A DNA stretch of 62,732 nucleotides from Bacteroidetes bacterium 41-46 (lineage in GTDB: Bacteria > Bacteroidota > Bacteroidia > Bacteroidales > UBA932). Every line of letters begins with the position of its first letter. Positions within the stretch are counted from its first letter, which is position 1. Where the stretch lies: assembly GCA_001897515.1 (NCBI GenBank), contig MKTA01000023.1, positions 1-62,732 of the forward strand, written 5' to 3'. The notes under the pieces were generated by a model, which searched no databases, was not told the DNA's origin, and saw nothing but the letters and a program-made list of their open reading frames with translations. The translations under genes and the position numbers were made by a program. Shown piece after piece: positions 9,298 through 18,525 of this stretch.

Positions 9298-10031
9298 AAG
9301 TTATAGAGGTAGAAAACCTGACTAAACGGTTCGGCATCTTTACGGCTGTTGACAACATCTCCTTTTCCGTAGAGAGAGGGGAGATTTTCGGCTTTCTGGG
9401 GGCAAACGGAGCAGGAAAAACAACTGCAATGAAGATGCTCTGCGGACTACTGAGACCATCGGCAGGTAAAGGGAGCGTTGCCGGATTTGATATAAACAGG
9501 GATAGTGATAAGATTAAGGCTGCCATAGGCTATATGAGTCAAAAATTTGCGCTTTATGAGGATCTCAAGGTGTGGGAAAATATAAGATTATATGCAGGAA
9601 TATATGGTGTTCCTGAGAGAGAGGCAGCCCGGCGGACAGACGCCCTGCTTGAGGAGCTCGGCCTGAGCCATGAAAAAGAGAGCCTGGTAAAATCGCTCCC
9701 GCTTGGATGGCGGCAGAAGCTCGCCTTTTCTGTTTCCATTTTTCACAGACCGGGCATCGTTTTTCTTGATGAGCCCACAGGAGGCGTTGACCCTGTAACA
9801 AGGAGGCAGTTCTGGGAGATGATTTACAAAGCCTCGGAGAGTGGGATAACGGTTTTTGTGACAACACATTATATGGATGAGGCCGAGTATTGCAACAGGG
9901 TTTCCATAATGGTGGACGGAAGAATAGCCGCTCTGGACTCCCCTGCCCTGCTCAAAAAGGAGTATGGGGCCGAAAGTATGGATGATGTTTTCAGAAGACT
10001 TGCCAGAAAATCAGTAAACGGAGGATTATGA
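9294..10031 (+). CDS. ABC transporter ATP-binding protein, second of a pair
   Basis: 245 residues from the ATG at 9294, which overlaps the previous stop as ATGA; an ATG at 9270 would add 8 non-conserved residues. Walker A GANGAGKTT, signature-equivalent LPLGWRQK (a degenerate LSGGQ), Walker B IVFLDEPTGG, D-loop and H-loop THYMDEAEYC. Upstream partner has a good signature but a degenerate H-loop, so the two ATPases look complementary, forming one competent and one degenerate site. It belongs to the DrrA/YbhF group that energises ABC-2 permeases. The stop overlaps the start of the next gene (ATGA at 10028). Confidence 0.9.
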   Translation: MKVIEVENLTKRFGIFTAVDNISFSVERGEIFGFLGANGAGKTTAMKMLCGLLRPSAGKGSVAGFDINRDSDKIKAAIGYMSQKFALYEDLKVWENIRLYAGIYGVPEREAARRTDALLEELGLSHEKESLVKSLPLGWRQKLAFSVSIFHRPGIVFLDEPTGGVDPVTRRQFWEMIYKASESGITVFVTTHYMDEAEYCNRVSIMVDGRIAALDSPALLKKEYGAESMDDVFRRLARKSVNGGL

Positions 10032-11107
10032 GAGCATTCAGAATATTTGTTCAGAAAGAGTTCTTCCACATAATGAGGGACAGATGGACCACCCTTATTT
10101 TGTTGGTATTACCCATCCTTATGATAATCCTCTTTGGGTTTGGAATTACTACCGAAATCCGAAACACAAAGTTTGCGGTTTACGAACCCTCAGGAGACCA
10201 CACCACAAGAGCAATAGTAAACAAACTGGAGAGTAGCGAATATTTTATACTTGAGAGGTATATCAAATCTGAAGATGAGATAGAGCAGCTTTTCAGACAG
10301 GGTAAAACCGGATTTGCTGTTGTGTTTGGGAAAGAACAGATTCTGCTGGTAGCGGATGGTACTGATCCAAATACTGCATCAATACTTACCAATTATGCAA
10401 CTACGCTAATTAATTCATATCTGCAGGAGAGTGCTCCTACCGCAACCGACGCCGCCTCCCGGGCAATCACCCCTGAGATCCGGCTCCTCTACAATCCCAC
10501 CCTCAAAAGTGCCTATAACATAGTTCCCGGCATAATGGGAATGATACTAATGCTCATCTGCGCACTGATGACATCGGTATCAATAGCCAGAGAGAAGGAG
10601 CTGGGGACAATGGAGGTTTTGCTTGTTTCACCAATGAAACCATACCTGATCATCCTGAGTAAAATTGTCCCATACTTTACAATATCAGTTATAAATTACA
10701 TAACCATCCTCCTGCTATCAGTCTTTGTTCTCAAAGTTCCCATTGCCGGCAGCCTTGTACTGCTTTCAGGAGTGTCACTTCTCTTCATAATAGTCTCGTT
10801 ACTAATAGGGATTATGATATCCTCACTCGTGGATAAACAGATAGTTGCCCTTCTGATTTCCGGAATGCTGCTTATGATGCCAGCTGTATTCCTCTCAGGA
10901 TTAATGTTCCCTATAGAGAGCATGCCTCAGGTGTTGCAGTGGTTCTCCCATATCCTCCCGGTAAAGTGGTTTATTATAGCTGTACGGAATGTAATGATCA
11001 AAGGCCTGGGGTTCTCCTCAATAATAAGAGAGGTGCTCATCCTTACAGGAATGGGTATTGCTATTTTGATAGTGAGTGTGAAAAAATTTAAATACAGACT
11101 GGAGTAG
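10028..11107 (+). CDS. ABC-2 type permease, YbhS-like
   Basis: 359 residues. One N-terminal transmembrane helix after a basic start (KEFFHIMRDRWTT...LPILMIILFGFGITTE), a large extracytoplasmic domain of about 130 residues, then five C-terminal helices with the ABC-2 signature SIAREKELGTMEVLLVSPMK. The domain layout is that of ABC2_membrane_3 permeases (YbhS/YhhJ). Pairs with the following permease to form the exporter pore; substrate cannot be inferred, though YbhGFSR-type pumps export drugs and cations. Overlaps the upstream ATPase by 4 bases and is 2 bases from the next gene. Confidence 0.92.
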   Translation: MRAFRIFVQKEFFHIMRDRWTTLILLVLPILMIILFGFGITTEIRNTKFAVYEPSGDHTTRAIVNKLESSEYFILERYIKSEDEIEQLFRQGKTGFAVVFGKEQILLVADGTDPNTASILTNYATTLINSYLQESAPTATDAASRAITPEIRLLYNPTLKSAYNIVPGIMGMILMLICALMTSVSIAREKELGTMEVLLVSPMKPYLIILSKIVPYFTISVINYITILLLSVFVLKVPIAGSLVLLSGVSLLFIIVSLLIGIMISSLVDKQIVALLISGMLLMMPAVFLSGLMFPIESMPQVLQWFSHILPVKWFIIAVRNVMIKGLGFSSIIREVLILTGMGIAILIVSVKKFKYRLE

Positions 11108-11109
11108 CA

Positions 11110-12210
11110 ATGCTAAAATATTTACTGGAGAAAGAGTTTAAGCAGTTTTTCAGAAACAAGGCCCTGCCAAAAATGGCAGTGATTATGCCATTTATGGCAA
11201 TACTCATCTTTCCCCTGGTTGCGAATTTTGAGATAAAAAACATCAGTCTGGCCGTGGTTGACAACGACAAAAGCTCCACTTCACGGGAGTTAATACAAAA
11301 AGTTGCCGCAGGTGGATACTTCTCTATATCAGAGGTTGCATCCACATATACCCACGCACTCAGGAGTGTTGAGCTTGACAAATCAGATATAATTATGGAG
11401 ATCCCCGCCCACCTGGAGAGAGATCTTCAAAGAGAGGGCAGCTCAGAAATACTAATATCGGCCAATGCGGTAAGTGCTACAAAAGGGGGGCTCGGCAGTG
11501 CATACCTTGCCGGAATAATAGGAGATTTCAACAAAGAGATTAATGGAAATATCTCTACGGTAGTGGCCGACAGTTTCACCATCACTCCCCGCTTCTGGTA
11601 CAACCCTCGCCTGCTATACACTTACTTCATGGTTCCGGCACTTATGGTAATGGTGCTGGCGATGGTCTGCGGCTTCCTGCCCGCCCTCAATATTGTAGGT
11701 GAAAAGGAGAGCGGTACAATAGAGCAAATTAACGTCACACCCGTAACTAGGCTAAGCTTTATACTCTCCAAGCTTCTCCCCTACTGGATAATCGGCTTTG
11801 TAGTGCTGACAATCAGTTTCTTTGCCGCCTGGATTGCCTACGGACTCACCCCTGCCGGAAACCTTGGCACCATCTACCTCTTTGCTGCACTGTTCGTACT
11901 GGCCTTTTCTGGGTTTGGCCTCGTAATCTCAAACTACGCCACCACCCTCCAGCAAGCTATGTTTATGATGTTCTTCTTTGTCCTCACCTTCATCTTTATG
12001 AGCGGGCTCTACACCCCCGTCGCCAACATGCCCCGGTGGGCCCAAAACCTCAGCATCATAAGTCCACTAAAATACATCATCATCGTCCTCCGCCAAGTCT
12101 ATCTCAAAGGCAGCACCTTCACCGAACTCCTCACCCCCTTCTGGATGCTCACCGCATTCGCAATATTCTTCAACGGCTGGGCCGTTCTAAGTTACCGAAA
12201 GAAGAGCTGA
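11110..12210 (+). CDS. ABC-2 type permease, YbhR-like
   Basis: 366 residues, same architecture as the preceding permease: N-terminal helix, a long periplasmic loop, five C-terminal helices, and the signature VGEKESGTIEQINVTPV. Last gene of the exporter operon. Its final third is GC-richer and unusually rich in C-ending codons (runs of CCC, ACC, CTC) compared with the first part, a composition shift within one gene. The stop at 12208-12210 is followed 12 bases later by inverted repeat B, which could act as a transcription terminator between this gene and the convergent PDZ protease. Confidence 0.92.
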   Translation: MLKYLLEKEFKQFFRNKALPKMAVIMPFMAILIFPLVANFEIKNISLAVVDNDKSSTSRELIQKVAAGGYFSISEVASTYTHALRSVELDKSDIIMEIPAHLERDLQREGSSEILISANAVSATKGGLGSAYLAGIIGDFNKEINGNISTVVADSFTITPRFWYNPRLLYTYFMVPALMVMVLAMVCGFLPALNIVGEKESGTIEQINVTPVTRLSFILSKLLPYWIIGFVVLTISFFAAWIAYGLTPAGNLGTIYLFAALFVLAFSGFGLVISNYATTLQQAMFMMFFFVLTFIFMSGLYTPVANMPRWAQNLSIISPLKYIIIVLRQVYLKGSTFTELLTPFWMLTAFAIFFNGWAVLSYRKKS

Positions 12211-12221
12211 AGGTAGGAGGT

Positions 12222-12333
12222 GGCCACCCCAGGGGAAAATGGCTAAAAGGCTGTTAATGTAGTAATTACGAAAAAATAGTAGCTTATAATACGCTAAATA
12301 TCAGTCGTTTGACCATTTCCCCCTGGGGTGGCT
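12222..12333. repeat. Inverted-repeat element B of the CCCCAGGGG family
   Basis: Arms 12222-12247 and 12308-12333 match at 22 of 26 positions (left contains GCCACCCCAGGGG, right CCCCTGGGGTGGC) around a 60-base AT-rich centre. It lies between convergent genes and its right arm is translated as the final KPPQGEMVK of the PDZ protease. Confidence 0.85.
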
Positions 12334-13471
12334 TCACGCTCAGGGTTACTTCGCCTTTGGTTTTGTAAATAGCCTCCTGCTCAACCTCACTTATAGACTT
12401 AACATCTTTTCCGTTAAGCTCAAGGATTCGGTCACCTCCCTTTAACCCGGCCCTCTCTGCCTCGGAACCGTGATAGAGGCCATTTACCACCCAACAGTCC
12501 AATGTTTTGCTTCTATCAGTAAATGTGAATCCTAGGGTATTAAAAACAGACATATTATTGAAAAGACTATTTGGTTTAAGGTAGAGCCTCTTGTTTTTCA
12601 AGTCAATAATAACATAAAATCGTTCCCAAACCTTGTTACCAATCAAGCCTATATGATCACTTTTGCCGGACAACGCACCACCTGAATCTGTACTATATTC
12701 TATAATTAAATCATTCATATCAAAAGAGGCAATTGTACTCTTTTTGGCACGAAATTGCCAACTTGATGATTTACCGCCAATACCTCCAATCTCATAAGTT
12801 AGACCAAACTTCTCCTTAATATTGCTCAATTTATACCTGTTTGCCACAGCAGCTGATATGCTTACAGAACCTCCCGATCCAAGGTCCATCATTGCCTTTC
12901 CTGTTATTGTAATATTTTCATCAATACTTATAGCAACAGGCAGATAAATCCTGTTTGATGTAACCTCAATATCTACAGGCGTAAACCCCTCTATATCCGC
13001 ATTAGAGAGCTGATTCACAAACCCTATTTTTTCGTTAGCATAGTCAATTATTATCGCCTTACCGGCTAACCCCTGAATCCCGAACAACCCATCGGCCTTG
13101 TCGCCAAGTATTGGTTTTAACTGAATTACTGGTGCCATTTTTGGTTTGTACTCCTTTCCATACAAATTCAAAATCGCATCATCAAAAATCATCTTTACCT
13201 TTTGCTGTTTTCCTCCGACACCACCAAGCATCGCATAACCAACCTTACTGAATTTCAATCCACTACCGGCAAGGAAAGTACTATCAACGTAAACCATGTC
13301 GGCCCCGGTATCAAAAACAAAATTTGCCGACTTCCCGTTCAAAACACTCTTCAGATATATATGTCGGCTATGATAGACCATATCATTCATTTCAGTGGTT
13401 TGACCGACAGATTGCAGAGACAGAAATAATACATTAAACGCAAGCAATAGTGTAGAATAGAAATGTTTCAT
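12284..13471 (-). CDS. Retropepsin-like aspartic protease with C-terminal PDZ domain
   Basis: 395 residues with a signal peptide (MKHFYSTLLLAFNVLFLSLQ). Two pepsin-like halves: the first has the active-site motif FDTGADMVYVDS, the second MDLGSGGSVSIS, where Gly replaces the Thr/Ser after Asp-Leu-Gly, so the second lobe departs from the DTG rule. A PDZ domain follows near residue 330-385 (GLKGGDRILELNGKDVKSIS). This architecture is common in Bacteroidota secreted or periplasmic proteases. The last 16 residues are encoded by repeat element B, where an ordinary PDZ domain would end in its final strand, so the terminus was probably remodelled by the element. Monocistronic, convergent with the exporter operon. 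Confidence 0.85.
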   Translation of the reverse strand: MKHFYSTLLLAFNVLFLSLQSVGQTTEMNDMVYHSRHIYLKSVLNGKSANFVFDTGADMVYVDSTFLAGSGLKFSKVGYAMLGGVGGKQQKVKMIFDDAILNLYGKEYKPKMAPVIQLKPILGDKADGLFGIQGLAGKAIIIDYANEKIGFVNQLSNADIEGFTPVDIEVTSNRIYLPVAISIDENITITGKAMMDLGSGGSVSISAAVANRYKLSNIKEKFGLTYEIGGIGGKSSSWQFRAKKSTIASFDMNDLIIEYSTDSGGALSGKSDHIGLIGNKVWERFYVIIDLKNKRLYLKPNSLFNNMSVFNTLGFTFTDRSKTLDCWVVNGLYHGSEAERAGLKGGDRILELNGKDVKSISEVEQEAIYKTKGEVTLSVKPPQGEMVKRLIFSVL

Positions 13472-13670
13472 ATTGATATTATGATAGATGATTATCCAAA
13501 TATAAAATAAAAAAGCCAGAAAGCTTAAGAGAGCCCCTTAAAGAAAGCTTCCAGCACCACTGAACCATTATAAAGACGATTTTAATTTGAATAAAGGGAG
13601 AATATTTTCACAAATTGTCAAATGTTGTCAAAACCATGTATTAACCTTGTCATATATTTAAGTTAATTTT

Positions 13671-13690
13671 TATCCAATTAAAATTGGATA
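13671..13690. promoter_or_regulatory. Palindrome upstream of the cas operon
   Basis: TATCCAATT-AA-AATTGGATA, perfect 9-bp arms, 85 bases before the cas6 ATG. The 303-base gap 13472-13774 holds this, short direct TTGTCAAA repeats near 13614-13632, and no gene. It could be an operator; no regulator can be assigned. Confidence 0.35.
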
Positions 13691-13774
13691 TGATGAATTA
13701 AACACCTGGACTTTAAACATTTTTATTATAACTTTATAGCAACAATTTTATTGAATAATTTACTGAATAATTCT

Positions 13775-14434
13775 ATGAGAATACATTTAAAAATTAACGC
13801 AAACGGCGTTACAATTCCATTTAACCATCAACATATGTTAACTGGTACAATTCATAAATGGATTGGAATTAATGATGAACATGGAAAAACCTCGTTGTAT
13901 TCCTTTTCCAGATTAGAAGGTGCGATCAAATATAATGATGAATTAAAATTCCAAGATCAAGCCTATCTTTTTTTTAGTTCTATAGATGAAGATCTTATTA
14001 AAAAACTTATTAGCGGAATTAGAACAGACAACAAATTATTCAATGGGCTTGAAGTAAAAGAAATTATTATTCAGGAGGATCCTGATTTATCGGACAGAAG
14101 CCTTTTTTTGGCAGCAAGCCCTATACTGATTAAAAGATTAGAAAATAATAGTGTGAGGCATATTCTTTATAATGAACCAAATGCAGGAACTTATCTTAAA
14201 GAGACAATTAATAAAAAAATGGAAATATCTGGATTAGATATTGATGATTCTTTAGAGATTAAGTTTGATTGCAGCAACTCTTCTTCAAAAACAATGATGA
14301 TTTCATATAAGGGTATAATGAACAGAGTTAGTTGGTGTCCAGTATTTATCTCTGCAAATTCCGAGACTAAAAAATTCATTTGGAATGTAGGTTTGGGAAA
14401 CTCAACTGGAATTGGCTTAGGTGCAATTCGTTAA
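13775..14434 (+). CDS. cas6: CRISPR crRNA endonuclease Cas6
   Basis: 219 residues from the ATG at 13775, where similarity to Cas6 begins (MRIHLKINANG, then LTGTIHKWIG); an in-frame TTG at 13751 is an unlikely start. Two ferredoxin-like folds are expected, and the C-terminus carries the Gly-rich RNA-binding loop GLGNSTGIGLGAIR at 206-219. Cas6 cuts the long array transcript inside each repeat, leaving an 8-base handle that here would be AUUGAAAU. First gene of the cas operon, 58 bases before cas5. The gene is more AT-rich than cas3 and cas7 and uses mostly AGA for Arg, unlike cas5. Confidence 0.93.
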   Translation: MRIHLKINANGVTIPFNHQHMLTGTIHKWIGINDEHGKTSLYSFSRLEGAIKYNDELKFQDQAYLFFSSIDEDLIKKLISGIRTDNKLFNGLEVKEIIIQEDPDLSDRSLFLAASPILIKRLENNSVRHILYNEPNAGTYLKETINKKMEISGLDIDDSLEIKFDCSNSSSKTMMISYKGIMNRVSWCPVFISANSETKKFIWNVGLGNSTGIGLGAIR

Positions 14435-14492
14435 GATAATCCTGTTGAATTATGATCTTATGGTTTAGCATCATATTAAAATTATATATAAT

Positions 14493-15038
14493 ATGTATTA
14501 TGTCGTAAAATATTCAGGTCCATTTGGGTTTATCAAGCCCTGGACAGCAGTGCGAGATGGGAAAACATTCAGTCAGCAGTTCCTTACACCATCAATAATT
14601 GAAGGAATAAGACAAAAATTAGAAGTCAGTTCCATCGTTCGGCACAAATTGACCTATTCATCAATCAGTGTGCAACAAGAGCAAACTCAAACTCGAGGTT
14701 GGGAGAAGAAAACCCAACAGAAAATGATGATACGCAATCAATCCATCCTAGAACGAGGAGTAATGATTAACCCGAGTCTTTACTTAGCTTTTATAACGGA
14801 GGAAGAGGCTCAAAAAAGTGCAAATCAACACATTTGTTTATGCCGTAACGAAGATGTACTTTTCCCTGATTCAGAGATAATCCAACTAGACGAAAATGAA
14901 TTTGACCAATTAACCGGATTTGAATTACGGTTTGGAGAAAACGAAAAGTCGTTTTTGGTCGGTTTTAATCGGTTTGATGAAGCCAAACCAATGTATGGAT
15001 GGTTAGAAATTGCAGGCAAACCAGTTAGTGGAATGTAA
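14493..15038 (+). CDS. cas5: CRISPR Cascade subunit Cas5, type I-B
   Basis: 181 residues. N-terminal block YYVVKYSGPFGFIKPWTAVR followed by QQFLTPSIIEGI is characteristic of the I-B Cas5 group: Cas5 binds the 5' handle of crRNA and caps the Cas7 filament. Its stop overlaps the cas3 start (TAATG at 15036-15040), so the two are translationally coupled. By hand count 8 of 9 Arg codons are CGN, the opposite of cas1 and of most chromosomal genes here, a sign of separate origin. Its position between cas6 and cas3, before cas8 and cas7, differs from the usual I-B order. Confidence 0.88.
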   Translation: MYYVVKYSGPFGFIKPWTAVRDGKTFSQQFLTPSIIEGIRQKLEVSSIVRHKLTYSSISVQQEQTQTRGWEKKTQQKMMIRNQSILERGVMINPSLYLAFITEEEAQKSANQHICLCRNEDVLFPDSEIIQLDENEFDQLTGFELRFGENEKSFLVGFNRFDEAKPMYGWLEIAGKPVSGM

Positions 15039-17179
15039 TGAAAAACCTCAGTCACATTTTAGCCAAAGGAGAAGAAAACGGACAAGTTACATTGGTTCAG
15101 CATCTATCCGAAGTTGCACTACTCGCTGAAAAGGTAGCACTGCATCTTGGTTTAGATACATTGATTGCCAGAAAGGGTGCAATTCTCCACGACATTGGTA
15201 AGGCGAGTTCACTGTTTCAAAATACTTTGAAGAAAAACTATCAACGACCTCCCGGATTTTTGTTCCGACATGAGTTGGCATCCCTGTTTTTCATTTCTGT
15301 CCTGAATGAAGAAGAAAAGTATCCTATAATTGATATGATTGTTGCTCACCACAAATCAATTTATAAGGATGCTGGTGGAAAAGGATTACTCGATTTGGAT
15401 GAAAACGAACCAGAGGTATTTGAGAAACATATCAAGGATTTTGATGTTTGGAGTAAAGACGCCCTGTCGATATTGGATTATTTCAAAATTGAAACAAAAC
15501 CAATTTCTGTTGATCAAGCCAAAGAGAGTTTTTACGAAGTAGTTGATTATTGCCTTTCAAAAAAATATGGTTATTCCCAATGGAAAGGGGTTTTGATTGC
15601 TGCTGACCATTTGGCCTCTGCCATGAGTGGCTGCATTAAACCATTGGATAGAAAACTTTTTGTTATACCTGACTTGAGCTATTACCATACCCGAAAAAGT
15701 GAACTATATCCATTATCGTTGATTCCGACAGAAGATATGCGCAAACACACGTTGGTAACAGCTCCAACAGGAGCAGGGAAAACCGATTTTCTGCTTCGCC
15801 GTTGTAAAGGGCGAGTGTTTTACACCCTACCATTTCAAGCATCAATTAACGCCATGTACGAGCGTATTAAAGGTGACTTGAATAAAACCGATGCCGATGT
15901 TCGCTTATTGCATGCAGCTTCAAGCATCAACTTGAAAAATGGGACAGTTGAAGAAAAGATACTTCAACATCATATTGGAGCTTCGGTTAAAGTGCTCACA
16001 CCACACCAAATGGCTTTGCTGGTATTTGGCACAAAAGGTTACGAAGCAATGATTGCCGACATCAAAGGCTGCGATATTATTCTTGATGAAATCCACACGT
16101 ATTCCGAAACAACTCAGGCCATTGTTTTAAAGATTGTTGAAATACTTTACAGCATTGATTGCCGTGTGCATATTGGAACAGCTACAATGCCATCGGTTTT
16201 GTATGACCGATTGGTTGACATATTGGGGGGTTCTGACAATATTTACGAGATAAAGCTACCCGACGAGACTTTGGATACCTTCAATAGGCATATCATCCAT
16301 AAAGCCGATTCAATGGATTCGATGAGCAACGCTATTGACGAAGCTATTAAGCAAAATCAAAAAATTTTGTTGGTCTGCAATCAGGTAAAACGGGCTCAGT
16401 CTCTTTTTAATGATTTATCTGAAAGGTATCCGCTTATTGAAAAAATGTTGGTGCACAGCCGGTTCAAAAGAGGAGTGCGAAGCCAACTGGAATCCGAGCT
16501 GCGAAATATCTTCAACAACAGTACAGAAGCTTGTTTAGTGGTTTCAACACAAGTAGTAGAGGTGAGTCTGGACATTAGTTTCGACCTGATGGTTACCGAG
16601 TGTGCCCCTGTTGATGCTTTAATTCAGCGCTTTGGTCGAATTAACCGCAAGCGTTCAACAGAAACAATTGGGCACTACAAACCCATTTATGTACTTGCTC
16701 CGCCTACCGAGAAAAACGATGCCTTGCCTTATGGCTTGGAAGCTTTGCAACGAACTTATGATGCTTTGCCCAATGGCAACTTGATGAAAGAAAGGGATGC
16801 CCAATTGATGATCGATACCGTTTATCCTTCCATTGAATTTGTCAACATCGACTTGAATGCCGTATTCAAAGATGGGAAATGGATGATCAAAGAACTTTGG
16901 CACAACTCCAAGTCGGCACTATTAGAAACACTGGATGTTGATTCGGTTGCCTGTATTGACGAAGCAGACAAAGATCTTTACGACACTTCGGCTTATGAAG
17001 AGCAAGCAAAAATGGAAATTCCTGTTTCGTATCGTTCTGTAGGCTATCAGGGCTTGGATAAATCGGGCTACGGCTCAAAACCTTTTATCATTCCATCAAA
17101 AGCATACGATAATGAATTGGGCTTTCTGGTTGAATTTGCCAAACCCGAATTTTATAATGTTTCATTACGATTTTTATAA
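15038..17179 (+). CDS. cas3: CRISPR helicase-nuclease Cas3
   Basis: 713 residues with HD nuclease and SF2 helicase domains in one chain. HD part: QHLSE near residue 21, HDIGK at 51-55 and AHHKS near 103. Helicase: Walker A TAPTGAGKT (241-249), DEIH box at 350-353 instead of DEAH, SAT-equivalent GTATMPS, motif V region STQVVEVSLDISFD and motif VI QRFGRINRKR. It is recruited to Cascade-bound target and degrades DNA. Start fused to the cas5 stop; 12 bases before cas8. All catalytic motifs look intact, so the interference machinery is probably active. Confidence 0.96.
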   Translation: MKNLSHILAKGEENGQVTLVQHLSEVALLAEKVALHLGLDTLIARKGAILHDIGKASSLFQNTLKKNYQRPPGFLFRHELASLFFISVLNEEEKYPIIDMIVAHHKSIYKDAGGKGLLDLDENEPEVFEKHIKDFDVWSKDALSILDYFKIETKPISVDQAKESFYEVVDYCLSKKYGYSQWKGVLIAADHLASAMSGCIKPLDRKLFVIPDLSYYHTRKSELYPLSLIPTEDMRKHTLVTAPTGAGKTDFLLRRCKGRVFYTLPFQASINAMYERIKGDLNKTDADVRLLHAASSINLKNGTVEEKILQHHIGASVKVLTPHQMALLVFGTKGYEAMIADIKGCDIILDEIHTYSETTQAIVLKIVEILYSIDCRVHIGTATMPSVLYDRLVDILGGSDNIYEIKLPDETLDTFNRHIIHKADSMDSMSNAIDEAIKQNQKILLVCNQVKRAQSLFNDLSERYPLIEKMLVHSRFKRGVRSQLESELRNIFNNSTEACLVVSTQVVEVSLDISFDLMVTECAPVDALIQRFGRINRKRSTETIGHYKPIYVLAPPTEKNDALPYGLEALQRTYDALPNGNLMKERDAQLMIDTVYPSIEFVNIDLNAVFKDGKWMIKELWHNSKSALLETLDVDSVACIDEADKDLYDTSAYEEQAKMEIPVSYRSVGYQGLDKSGYGSKPFIIPSKAYDNELGFLVEFAKPEFYNVSLRFL

Positions 17180-17191
17180 AACACAACAGAT

Positions 17192-18514
17192 ATGATAGCA
17201 GCAAATATTGGAAAAATCTTTCTGGATGCTTACAACGAAAAGTATCAGAGCAGCTACACAGCAAAAGAATTTTTCGTTGAAAAGTATTTTGAGATTTTCT
17301 TTAATCACAACAAGTACATGATGTCTGCTGGAAACTCTCCATTGGAAAACCCCAAAATAAGTTGGGACAAAATGAGGACAGGCCAGATACCTTACGAAAC
17401 TGACGAAAAGAGAAAAGAGCGTTTTAATAAAACGGTTGAGAAAATTGAAACAAAGCCTGCAGATGCAAGTATTGCGATTGGTTTTCCTACTTTGGATTTT
17501 TCGGCACCCACATCTGGACAAATTACCAATATGGATTTGCCTTTGAAAAAAGAAGAAATGTATTTGTCTTGGATAGGTAGTGGTTTTGGCATTGGGGTAC
17601 AAAGTGGAAAAGACGGTTTATCACTCCTGTTCAGCAACAAACAAATTTTGCTTGATTTGTTCGAGGGCTGGCAGGTTTATCGCGATTATTTAAACAGTAC
17701 CCCAGGCTTAAGAGGAAACCAAATCAACACTTGGAACGGTCAATGGATTGCGCACCGCTACGACAAACTAAGCTATGATGAAGAAAATCCAACAGCATCC
17801 TTTAATCCTTTTGGTAGAATGAAAGATGAGGGTATGGAGGTAAATACCCAGTCGTGGACCAAAGTCCTAATTGGTATCGCGCGCAACTATCCCGAAGCAT
17901 CTTTAATAGCGTATGTTTATAGTTTGGGGCAAATGAATATCACTGTAGGCTTTGTTCCATTTGATTTGCCTCGAATTCGGCAACCTTTTGAACTCTATAA
18001 CAAGTATTTTGGAACCACCAAAAGAGAACAAGTTGAGCAATTGTTTGGAACTGCAATAGGCTTTACCAAAGCTTGTCAGATGGGAGCGATTGGAGTAAAT
18101 GCACTTGAGCCTAAAGGGTTCAGGGAATGTATGGACAAAGGAGTCGTTCCAAAAAACAACACAATCGATGAAGAAAAAACAATCAATTTTAATACTTATC
18201 AAATATGGTTATTAGCTATGTTGAATAATGAACAATTATGGGAAAAGGCGCAAGATATTGCAGCAACCCTCAGTAATTACTCAAAAACGGATAGAGATTT
18301 AAGGACAAAAAAGAGTCAGGAAGTAACAAACCTATTAACTTCATTAAATAAGAAGCAGTTTATTGAGTCATTAATTGAAATTGTAAAAGGAAGTCCGGAG
18401 ACAAATCAACTGGCCGAAATCGCAGAAATAATTCATACGATGCCAGTCGACAATGTACCTTACTTCCTAACCTTAATCCGTTTTCAATACGCAGTAGTAA
18501 ATAAAAAATCTTAA
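17192..18514 (+). CDS. CRISPR Cascade large subunit, Cas8b1/Cst1-like
   Basis: 440 residues, between cas3 and cas7, in the position and size of the I-B large subunit. It has no classical motif I can name with certainty; SWIGSGFGIGVQSGKDGLSL and WNGQWIAHRYDKL resemble the Cst1 family of the Tneap branch, and no CxxC zinc finger is seen. The large subunit recognises the PAM and recruits Cas3. Assignment rests mostly on position next to the Cst2/DevR-type Cas7. The next gene begins 11 bases downstream. Confidence 0.75.
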   Translation: MIAANIGKIFLDAYNEKYQSSYTAKEFFVEKYFEIFFNHNKYMMSAGNSPLENPKISWDKMRTGQIPYETDEKRKERFNKTVEKIETKPADASIAIGFPTLDFSAPTSGQITNMDLPLKKEEMYLSWIGSGFGIGVQSGKDGLSLLFSNKQILLDLFEGWQVYRDYLNSTPGLRGNQINTWNGQWIAHRYDKLSYDEENPTASFNPFGRMKDEGMEVNTQSWTKVLIGIARNYPEASLIAYVYSLGQMNITVGFVPFDLPRIRQPFELYNKYFGTTKREQVEQLFGTAIGFTKACQMGAIGVNALEPKGFRECMDKGVVPKNNTIDEEKTINFNTYQIWLLAMLNNEQLWEKAQDIAATLSNYSKTDRDLRTKKSQEVTNLLTSLNKKQFIESLIEIVKGSPETNQLAEIAEIIHTMPVDNVPYFLTLIRFQYAVVNKKS

Positions 18515-18525
18515 AACGAATAACT

